DNA of 27,904 bases. Source: Armatimonadetes bacterium UBA1398 (lineage in GTDB: Bacteria > Armatimonadota > Zipacnadia > UBA1398). Under the pieces are notes generated by a model, which saw only the letters and a list, made by a program, of their open reading frames with translations, made no database searches and was not told the origin of the DNA. How positions within the stretch are numbered: the stretch's first letter is position 1; the number at the start of each line of letters is the position of its first letter. This document shows positions 22,089-27,904 of the stretch, one piece after another. Position numbers and translations under genes: made by a program. Location of the stretch: assembly GCA_002305165.1 (NCBI GenBank), contig DBQI01000016.1, forward strand, positions 1-27,904. The letters are read 5' to 3'.

Positions 22089-23482
22089 ACGAGAACCAGC
22101 CCCAGCCTCGGCCCAGGACCCTCTTCGGCTGCCTCAAGAGCCTCTTCGGCATCCTGTTCCTCGCCTTCGTGCTCATAGTCGTGGCTCTGCTGCTCTTGGG
22201 CACCCTCGTCCCCAAGTACCCCAAGCTCGCCAGCGTGACGGGCGCCGCGGGGCGACTGCCGCTGGACAGCGACACGGTACGGATCGCCGGCCTCGAGTGC
22301 CTCGAGTGTCACAACGCCCTCAGCGACGAAGCCACCGTCATCCTGAGCGCGGCCTTCTCCCACGAGGCTCACCGTGCGGCCGGGTACCACTGCCAGGTCT
22401 GTCACGATGTAGCCGAGCACACGTACACCGCCGAGACGGCGACCGCGCTCTGCAAGATGTGCCACGCCCCGGAGATGACCTCGGGCGACACGTGCGCGTA
22501 CTGCCACGAGTACCGCGACGCTTACCAGCCTGCGGATCACACTGCTTCCGACTGGCTCCAGGTGCACGGGGCCCGCGGTACCAGCGCGATCCCCAGCCAC
22601 GACGCCCAGCTCTCGTGCGCCGCCTGCCATGACGAGGCCTTCTGCCAGAAGTGCCACGCCCTGCCCATGCCCCACCCTCCGGGCTTCGCCACCAGCCACG
22701 CCTCGATGGACATCCGTTGGGGATCCAGTTGCGGCATGTGTCACGAGGAGAGCTACTGCGACGCTTGCCACGGGTCCACCGAGCCAGCTAGCCACTCGCC
22801 CAAGCCCTTCAAGCACTGGGATCCCGCCGTCCTCCAGGGGAGCAAGTGCAATGTCTGCCACAGTGGCTCGAGCTACTGCAACGACTGCCACACCTCTGTG
22901 AAACCCGACTCCCACACAACGGGCTGGGACCATGGCGCCGAGGCTCTGGCGATCGGCTCCAACTGCGGCTTCTGCCATCAGCAGAGCTACTGTTCTGACT
23001 GCCACGGGTTGGACATGCCCCACGGAGAGGGGTTCGTCGCGGGCCACGGCCAGCGGAGCGACCTCGGTCTCTGCTCCAACTGCCATCAGCGAAGCCAGTG
23101 CTTGGACTGTCACCAGTCGGTCTACCCCAAGGACCATCGATCCTCCGACTGGCTCGCGAAGCACGTGGATGGCGACTCCGATCGGTGCCAGTACTGCCAC
23201 GCCGAGCCGGTGTGCTCCGACTGCCACGGCGGCTTCGAGATGCCCCATCCCGTCGAGCTGCTGCTGGACCATGGCGAGCCGGCCTACGAGTCCGCCAAGT
23301 CGTGCGCTCTATGCCACGACGACCGCGAGGACTGCCTGCAGTGCCACCGGGCCCTGACCCCATCGGACCACACGGACATCTTCATGATGGACCATGGCCG
23401 CCGGGCGACGGGGCGCCTGGACTATTGCTACCTCTGCCATAGCAGCGAGTCCCTCTGCGGGGCGTGTCACCAGGACTACTGA
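22085..23482 (+). CDS. Twenty-haem membrane-anchored c-type cytochrome with eight paired-CXXCH modules
   Basis: ATG 22085 overlaps the preceding stop. The product is 465 aa with one N-terminal transmembrane anchor (about 20-42) and no lipobox. Twenty CxxCH sites start at Cys72, 103, 123, 137, 178, 187, 216, 225, 255, 265, 294, 303, 330, 339, 368, 377, 407, 417, 448 and 458. From 178 on they form eight doublets spaced 36-41 residues apart. The doublets match the doubled-CXXCH domain (Paired_CXXCH_1 type) and all but the last are followed by further His residues, often as PH/SH/DH, that could serve as distal ligands. The protein is probably a periplasmic electron wire held to the inner membrane, receiving electrons from the coupled quinol-oxidising fusion protein. 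No outer-membrane porin or exported filament partner is in the window. Confidence 0.93.
   Translation: MNENQPQPRPRTLFGCLKSLFGILFLAFVLIVVALLLLGTLVPKYPKLASVTGAAGRLPLDSDTVRIAGLECLECHNALSDEATVILSAAFSHEAHRAAGYHCQVCHDVAEHTYTAETATALCKMCHAPEMTSGDTCAYCHEYRDAYQPADHTASDWLQVHGARGTSAIPSHDAQLSCAACHDEAFCQKCHALPMPHPPGFATSHASMDIRWGSSCGMCHEESYCDACHGSTEPASHSPKPFKHWDPAVLQGSKCNVCHSGSSYCNDCHTSVKPDSHTTGWDHGAEALAIGSNCGFCHQQSYCSDCHGLDMPHGEGFVAGHGQRSDLGLCSNCHQRSQCLDCHQSVYPKDHRSSDWLAKHVDGDSDRCQYCHAEPVCSDCHGGFEMPHPVELLLDHGEPAYESAKSCALCHDDREDCLQCHRALTPSDHTDIFMMDHGRRATGRLDYCYLCHSSESLCGACHQDY
22616..23470 (+). repeat. Eight tandem di-haem modules (protein-level repeat)
   Basis: The modules begin at residues 178, 216, 255, 294, 330, 368, 407 and 448 of the 20-haem cytochrome, with intervals of 38, 39, 39, 36, 38, 39 and 41. 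Within each, the second CxxCH starts 9 or 10 residues after the first. The repeat is seen in the protein pattern only; the DNA copies are diverged, so the duplications are old. Confidence 0.85.
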
Positions 23483-23538
23483 GCCGAGGTCGCCACCGTC
23501 GCCACGGATGAACGTCTGAACATGACGAGGGGGCGACG

Positions 23539-24168
23539 ATGCCGCAGGCCGATCGGAACCGCGCGAGGGCGTCGGGGAGCGCGCCGTGGGTACTCGCGGT
23601 GGCCGCCGCAAACTTCGGCCTGTTGCTCGCCGGCGCCCTCACCTCCCTAACCCCCGCGCTGCTCTCGCTCCGGCCCGACCTTATATGGCATGGCCAGGTG
23701 TGGCGGGTGTTCACCTATGCGTGGGTTCACGCCGGGTGGGGACACTTCATCGGCAACATGCTCGCCCTACTGCCCTTCGCCCTTTTCCTGGAACACCGCT
23801 ACGGCGCCGCCAGATCCCTGGGCCTCTACCTTGCCGCGTGCGTCGTGGTGGGCGTCTTCCTCTTCCTGACGGGCCAGGCGGCGGTCGGCGCGAGCGGAGC
23901 CGTCTGCGCCTTCGCGATGCTTGCGGCCCTGGAACTCCTTGCCGGCGAGAGCAAGTCGGTCTGGATCATCATCCCCGAGATCCTGTTGGGGGTGGCCGTC
24001 GTATTCCTCTGGCTCCTGCCGGCCATGTGGGGCGACCTGATGGGGCTATTCCAGCGGGATGGCATCTCCCACTGGGGCCACCTCGCCGGCTTTGCCACAG
24101 GGTTCCTGTTCTTCCGCGCCATTCGGGCAGGTGAAGGCCGCCGCACGCGGCGAAGGAACCGGCGATGA
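23539..24168 (+). CDS. Rhomboid-family intramembrane serine protease
   Basis: The product is 209 aa from ATG 23539, with a GAGGGGG Shine-Dalgarno. Six or so membrane helices carry the rhomboid signature: HAGWGHFIGNM (His64, His69, Asn73), VGASGAVCAF with the catalytic Ser119, and HWGHLAGF with the catalytic His181. Rhomboids cut transmembrane helices of membrane proteins within the bilayer. The Ser/His dyad is intact, so activity is expected. It ends in a basic tail (RRTRRRNRR). It begins 56 nt after the 20-haem cytochrome and precedes the SGNH hydrolase by 19 nt, so it is probably in the same transcript. A role in processing the anchored cytochrome is a guess from position only. Confidence 0.93.
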   Translation: MPQADRNRARASGSAPWVLAVAAANFGLLLAGALTSLTPALLSLRPDLIWHGQVWRVFTYAWVHAGWGHFIGNMLALLPFALFLEHRYGAARSLGLYLAACVVVGVFLFLTGQAAVGASGAVCAFAMLAALELLAGESKSVWIIIPEILLGVAVVFLWLLPAMWGDLMGLFQRDGISHWGHLAGFATGFLFFRAIRAGEGRRTRRRNRR

Positions 24169-24187
24169 CCCTGAAGGGATCCTCCCC

Positions 24188-25450
24188 ATGGCTTACACCT
24201 TGATGTTCGCGAGCCTGCTCTCCTGTGCCCAGGTTGCCGACATCCGCCCCACCGATCCGCCCTCCTGGGCCGTAGTGGTCGACGGCGCCACTCGTAGTAT
24301 CCGCCCGCCCGTCGTCCTCTCCGTCCGCGGCGAGCATGCGGTGCTCCCAGCCGGAGAGCCGAGCTGGCGCAGCGGCGCCATGCTGAACCTCTGCCGCGTC
24401 GAGCCTCCCCACTACTACCATTGCTGCCAGGGATTGCTCCATCCTGAGACGCTGAGGGTCGCCAGCGGCCCCGAGACCGACGCCGTCGTCTTCGAGCCCG
24501 GTGTCGACTACCTGCTCGACAGCGACTGGGCCGCGGTGACGCGCGTCGAGGGCGGGGGCATCGCCGAGGGCCAGGAGGTCTGGCTCGAGTACTCCCTCGG
24601 CTTCCAGCGGGTGGACACCATCGCCCGAGGCCCCGAGGGGCAGGTCGCCGTGTTCGAGGGCGGCGACGTTCGCTGTGGGCCGCTCCCCGGCGCGACACCC
24701 CAGGGCTGGGAGACCCTCGCCCGGGTGTGGGTGCGCGGCGCCGCCGAGGCCATCACCGAGCGCGACCTGTTCCCCAACCAACCCGATCGCGCCGCGGAGT
24801 TCGTCGCTACCTGGCGCGCCACCGAGACGAACGTGGGGCCCGAGTACGCCGCTCGCACCCTCGCGAAGCTGCGCGCCGGCGAGCCAGTCACCATCGTCTG
24901 CCTGGGCGACAGCGTGACGGCCGGCGGCGACCTCGCCAGCGTAGTCGGCCAAGGCTACGTCGGCGCCCTCGAACGTGAGCTCAAGCGCCGCTTCCCCGGG
25001 GGACGCATCGACGTCATCAACGCTGGCGTGGGCGGCACCCCGTCCGCCTTCGGACTTGAGCGCCTGCAGCGCGATGTCCTCGACCACCACCCCGACCTCG
25101 TCACGGTGATGTTCTCCCTCAACGATGCGGGCACGCCCGCGGACGTCTACGCGGCCCAGCTCACCGAGATCACCGATCGGTGCGAGGCTGAGGGCGCCGA
25201 GGTCATCCATATGACCTCGAACTTCATGACGGAGACGTGGTTCGGCCGCCTCGGCGATGCCAACGAGACGGTCCGGGAGGTCGCCCGGGACACGGGCACG
25301 GGGCTTGTGGACGCCTACCGCTACTGGGAGCTACTCGAGTACCAGGGCGTCCCCTACGAGACCCTGCTGCTCAATACGATCAACCACCCGGACGAGCGGG
25401 GCCACCGCTTCTTCGTCGATGAACTCATGCGGTTCTTCCCTGCCGAATAA
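24188..25450 (+). CDS. Secreted SGNH/GDSL-family hydrolase
   Basis: ATG 24188 is chosen because AAGGGA precedes it and the protein then opens with a short signal-like segment (MAYTLMFASLLSCAQ); the open frame extends back into the rhomboid gene. The product is 420 aa. The N-terminal half (about 20-220) is a beta-rich domain of unknown function. The C-terminal half is an SGNH hydrolase: block I VCLGDSVTAGG with nucleophile Ser242, block II glycine in NAGVGGTPS, block III asparagine in FSLNDAG, and block V Asp/His in NHPDERGH. The catalytic set is complete. Family members are esterases or lipases, often acetyl esterases acting on polysaccharides. The substrate is unknown. It is followed 16 nt later by the DsrE-like gene. 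Confidence 0.87.
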   Translation: MAYTLMFASLLSCAQVADIRPTDPPSWAVVVDGATRSIRPPVVLSVRGEHAVLPAGEPSWRSGAMLNLCRVEPPHYYHCCQGLLHPETLRVASGPETDAVVFEPGVDYLLDSDWAAVTRVEGGGIAEGQEVWLEYSLGFQRVDTIARGPEGQVAVFEGGDVRCGPLPGATPQGWETLARVWVRGAAEAITERDLFPNQPDRAAEFVATWRATETNVGPEYAARTLAKLRAGEPVTIVCLGDSVTAGGDLASVVGQGYVGALERELKRRFPGGRIDVINAGVGGTPSAFGLERLQRDVLDHHPDLVTVMFSLNDAGTPADVYAAQLTEITDRCEAEGAEVIHMTSNFMTETWFGRLGDANETVREVARDTGTGLVDAYRYWELLEYQGVPYETLLLNTINHPDERGHRFFVDELMRFFPAE

Positions 25451-25466
25451 CAGAGAGGCGGCGCCT

Positions 25467-25823
25467 ATGAGCACCGTTCTCATCACCCTGCGCGAGGGGC
25501 CTTACGGGTCCGAGATGCCCTTCACGGCGCTGAAGCTCGCAGGCACGATCCTTGCCGAGCACCCCCAGACGGCGGTTCGCCTCTTCCTCGTGTCCGACGC
25601 GGTCCACTGCGCGGTCGATCAGCAGACGCCGCCGGAGGGCTGGCCGAACATCGGGGAGATGCTACGCGACGTCATCGCCCGCGGAGCCGAGGTGAAGCTA
25701 TGCGTCACCTGTGTCAAGGCCCGGGGGCTGACCTACATACCCCTGATCCCGGGGGCCGGGATCGGGAGCATGTCCGACTTCTCCGACTGGACCGTCACTT
25801 CCGACCGGGTGATCTCGCTGTAG
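25467..25823 (+). CDS. DsrE/YchN-like family protein
   Basis: The product is 118 aa from ATG 25467, preceded by a GAGAGGCGG Shine-Dalgarno; a longer overlapping frame from 25257 is not protein-like upstream. The pattern ALKLAGTILAEHP, then RLFLVSDAVHCAV, then KLCVTCVKARGL fits the DsrE/DsrF-like fold (PF02635). Cys79 and Cys82 form the C-x2-C-x3-RG motif seen in small YchN-type members. Known relatives take part in sulfur transfer or are uncharacterised homo-oligomers. It has no signal peptide, so it is cytoplasmic. It is the last gene of the plus-strand unit that begins with the cytochromes and converges on the aldo/keto reductase gene with a 21-nt gap. Confidence 0.85.
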   Translation: MSTVLITLREGPYGSEMPFTALKLAGTILAEHPQTAVRLFLVSDAVHCAVDQQTPPEGWPNIGEMLRDVIARGAEVKLCVTCVKARGLTYIPLIPGAGIGSMSDFSDWTVTSDRVISL

Positions 25824-25844
25824 GGGAAGCGCCCGCTCAGCCCG

Positions 25845-26831
25845 TTACCTGGGGAACATCCCCTTGCCTGTCCGCTCCTCATCCCGATCCGTAGCCACCG
25901 GCACGGGCGGGGTGAGGGCGGCGATCTCCTCCCATTCCGCAGACCCCATGGCGTAGTCGGCGGCGGCGAGGGCCGGCTCGAGTTGCTCGACACTCCGCGC
26001 GCCGATGATGGGGGCGGTGATCGCCGGATGAGCCTTCACCCAGGCCACGGCCAGGGTCACCGGATGGACGCCCTTGGTCCGCGCGTACTCCGCGAAGCGG
26101 CCCGCGGCGCCCTCCGCCATGGCTGCGGCGTACCGCTCGGCGTACATGGCGTTCGAAGTGAGGCGTCCCTCGGCGCCGCCTAGCCCGTACTTGCCCGAGA
26201 GCAGCCCACCCCCCAGAGGGCTGTAGGAGATGACGCCGAGCCCCTCGGCAGCCGCCATCGGAAGGATCTCCACTTCGGCGGTGCGTTTCACCAGACTGTA
26301 CATGGGCTGAACCACCTGAATGGGCGCCAGTCCGAGGCGCTCGCACTCCCCGAGGGCGCGAGCCGTTCGCCACGCGGGCCAGTTGCTGACGCCGGCGTAA
26401 CGGATCTTCCCCTGGCGCACCAGATCATCCAGAGCCCGGAGCGTCTCGTGCGGATGGGGCTGGTCATCGTAGGTGTGGCAGAAGTAGACGTCGATGGTGT
26501 CGGTGCCCAGCCGCCGCAACGAGGTCTCCACTTGCCGCATGATGTACCGGCGGCTCAGACCCAGGGCGTTGCGGTCCGGACCGGAGGGCATGCCGACCTT
26601 GCTGGTGATGACCAGCTCCTCGCGCCGGCCGCGGATCAGCTCCCCCAGGATCTCCTCCGACCGGCCGTCCGCGTATATGTCCGCGCAGTCGAAGAAGTTG
26701 ATGCCCGCGTCCAGGCACAGGGCGAACAGGCGGGCGGAAGCCTGCGCGTCCGCCTCGCGCCCGAAGGTCATGGCGCCGAAGCACAGGGCCGATACGCTGA
26801 CCCCGGTCCGTCCAAGCAGTCGGTACTGCAT
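25845..26831 (-). CDS. Aldo/keto reductase
   Basis: The product is 328 aa from ATG 26831, with AGGAGG 9 nt upstream. It is a full-length (beta/alpha)8 NAD(P)H-dependent oxidoreductase. The catalytic tetrad is present: Asp48 and Tyr53 in FFDCADIYADG, Lys78 in TSKVG, and His119 in YFCHTYD. LGLSRRYIMRQVETSLRRL, GVSNWPAWR and SYSPLGGGLLSGKY are typical of the AKR subfamily that includes YajO/YghZ-like and IolS-like enzymes. Substrates are probably small aldehydes or sugars; the exact one is not determinable. It has its own upstream region and is convergent with the cytochrome operon. Confidence 0.95.
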   Translation of the reverse strand: MQYRLLGRTGVSVSALCFGAMTFGREADAQASARLFALCLDAGINFFDCADIYADGRSEEILGELIRGRREELVITSKVGMPSGPDRNALGLSRRYIMRQVETSLRRLGTDTIDVYFCHTYDDQPHPHETLRALDDLVRQGKIRYAGVSNWPAWRTARALGECERLGLAPIQVVQPMYSLVKRTAEVEILPMAAAEGLGVISYSPLGGGLLSGKYGLGGAEGRLTSNAMYAERYAAAMAEGAAGRFAEYARTKGVHPVTLAVAWVKAHPAITAPIIGARSVEQLEPALAAADYAMGSAEWEEIAALTPPVPVATDRDEERTGKGMFPR

Positions 26832-27303
26832 CTCTACGGCCTCCTGTGAGCCCCGCGATGCGGAGCGTGGGCGATCCTAGCATCCCTATGCTCCGACAGA
26901 GACCGGCCGGGAACCTTCACCCGGTCGTGCCGACGAGGGAGCCGTGACGTTCTGGTGCATGAAGGTAAGCTGTCAAACAGGAGCGAAATCGTGTGCCATC
27001 GGTACCGGAGTCGAGCCACGGCATGGGCCAGTGGCCTCGCCGCTGGAGTGGCTCGAACGGCCAGGGGGTGTTCGCCATGGTCGGTATCGCCAGTCGAGAT
27101 CGCTTCGTGAGGTCCAGTTCCCGACCAGTCCGCCAAGCCGCCCAGTCGCCCAGCCGCCAACCCGTCAGCACAGCCAACCAGTCTAGTCCTCTTACTGCTA
27201 GGCCTCGGAGTCAGCGCCTCCCGTGACGCGGCCCGCGCTCCCACGGCGCCCGCCTTGGCCTACCAACGACGCTCCAGCCCGCGTTCTGAAGGAGGTGTGC
27301 GAT
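26832..27303. other. Intergenic region between the aldo/keto reductase and the terminal secreted protein gene
   Basis: No gene is supported. GACCGG (26901-26906) and CCGGTC (26921-26926) form an inverted repeat upstream of the aldo/keto reductase start. A C-rich repeat tract occupies 27125-27183. The end of the region carries a strong AGGAGGTG Shine-Dalgarno for the next gene. Promoters for both divergent genes should lie here, but none is clear. Confidence 0.45.
27125..27183. repeat. Degenerate tandem repeat, about 17-19 bp
   Basis: Units CCAGTCCGCCAAGCCGC (27125-27141), CCAGTCGCCCAGCCGCCAA (27142-27160), CCCGTCAGCACAGCCAA (27161-27177) and the start CCAGTC (27178-27183) are imperfect copies, C-rich on the plus strand. 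It is a non-coding, low-complexity tract. Confidence 0.45.
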
Positions 27304-27904
27304 ATGAGATGGTCTGCGAGCGTGGCGTTACTGATCGCCCTCTGCGTTCTCTCGCTGAGCGCTTTGGCCCAACCTGCGACCGAGGCCGAGGGCCCCGATG
27401 AGTCGGCCGAGGGGCCCCAGTCCATCGAGGATCTCGACCCCGCCGACATCGAGAAGGCCTACGGTATCGCCTGCGAGGCGGCGGGGATGGAACTGGACCC
27501 CGAACCCCACTGGATGTGGGGAGATGATCTGCCCCACCTCATCCTGTTCGGCACTCCGAGGGACATTGTCCCCAGGGAGTCTTTCGGGGTGAACATCAGG
27601 ACATGGAGTCTCTCGATGCATGGCAGGGATGTGATGGAGAACCCCCCTCCACCCACCGTGGAGGAGATATTCCGCCTGGTGCGGGCTGAGGCGATGCGGT
27701 TCCTGCCCGAGGAACTGGCGTCGGCGATGCACTTCCGAGTGAATCAATGGTGGGGCCCCTCTCTCGACGTCCTATGCGAGGTCCCTTCGTGGGAACTCCC
27801 GCCCGTGAGGCCCATCGCTCCCTGCTGGGCGTGGGTCGTTGCGGACGCGCGAGCCGTCTCTCAGTTCATGCCGCTGCCACGCGCCGACGGTCAGGAGCAG
27901 GCCG
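27304..27904 (+). CDS. Secreted protein of unknown family, C-terminus cut by window edge
   Basis: ATG 27304 has AGGAGGTG about 7 nt upstream, one of the strongest Shine-Dalgarno sequences in the window. The frame stays open to the last base (200 codons). Residues 1-22 form a signal peptide (MRWSASVALLIALC, then LSALAQ). An acidic linker follows (about 24-52). The remainder is Trp/Pro-rich with WMWGDDLPHLILFGTP, VEEIFRLVRAEAMRFLPEE and ELPPVRPIAPCWAWV. I do not recognise the family. The visible part has two mixed alpha/beta segments and no catalytic motif I can name. Confidence 0.8.
   Translation, partial: MRWSASVALLIALCVLSLSALAQPATEAEGPDESAEGPQSIEDLDPADIEKAYGIACEAAGMELDPEPHWMWGDDLPHLILFGTPRDIVPRESFGVNIRTWSLSMHGRDVMENPPPPTVEEIFRLVRAEAMRFLPEELASAMHFRVNQWWGPSLDVLCEVPSWELPPVRPIAPCWAWVVADARAVSQFMPLPRADGQEQA

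Noticed and set aside
21875..23272. 465-codon minus-strand frame
   Set aside because: It is antisense to the 20-haem cytochrome, where repeated CxxCH codons keep the opposite strand open. The Val/Ala/Gly-rich product has no domain.
22616..23470. CRISPR-like periodic repeat
   Set aside because: The periodicity is at protein level in the haem doublets; there are no identical DNA repeats or spacers.
25257..25823. 188-codon frame starting inside the SGNH gene
   Set aside because: Only the part from 25467 is protein-like, with its own Shine-Dalgarno; the upstream part is a shadow of the SGNH gene.

Overview
The window is a GC-rich bacterial chromosome segment (GC-richness judged by eye) with dense genes on both strands. 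No phage, plasmid, CRISPR, tRNA or rRNA genes were seen. The truncated pseudopilin at the left edge has the N-terminus style (FTLIELLVVIAIIAILAAIL, then a FPVFAKARAKAR-like stretch) that is common in Armatimonadota and their relatives. Together with the large secreted glycosidases and the many secreted low-complexity proteins, this suggests an environmental, possibly anaerobic or metal-reducing, Armatimonadota-like bacterium. The phylum is an inference, not a demonstration.

Layout. 1-1045 (minus): DUF1559-type pseudopilin (partial), a 334-bp gap and a 44-codon signal-peptide ORF. 1071-6703: two divergent secreted glycoside hydrolases, a six-hairpin type with an F5/8C module and a TIM-barrel type. 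6866-9224 (plus): two secreted glycine-rich proteins separated by a 529-bp hairpin-dense gap. 9342-13425 (plus): dnaG followed by rpoD. 13491-17934 (minus): membrane-embedded aminopropyltransferase-like protein and an FAD-dependent oxidoreductase. 18041-20288 (minus): octaheme lipoprotein cytochrome, a 48-codon ORF and a zinc-ribbon membrane protein. 20454-25823 (plus): a probable operon of a 7-heme c/b cytochrome fusion, a 20-heme anchored cytochrome, a rhomboid protease, an SGNH hydrolase and a DsrE-like protein. 25845-26831 (minus): aldo/keto reductase. 27304-end (plus): a partial secreted protein of unknown family.

The most striking observation is in rpoD. The primary sigma factor has complete regions 1.1, 1.2, 2, 3 and 4. 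Between regions 1.2 and 2.1, where proteobacterial sigma-70 carries its non-conserved region, there is a 338-codon in-frame insert made of SbsA/Big_5-like Ig repeats, a fold normally found on extracellular proteins. Removing 1014 bp between two GACG tetranucleotides restores an ordinary sigma-A of about 378 residues. The insert starts in the middle of one Ig repeat and ends in the middle of another, and imperfect 11-bp inverted repeats lie at its edges.

The second notable system is the divergent cytochrome locus. A CbcL-like quinol-oxidising fusion overlaps by 4 bp a membrane-anchored cytochrome with 20 CxxCH sites, 16 of them in eight modules of about 39 residues. The octaheme Big_2 lipoprotein is transcribed divergently. 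Together they look like a route for moving electrons from the quinone pool through the periplasm and outwards.
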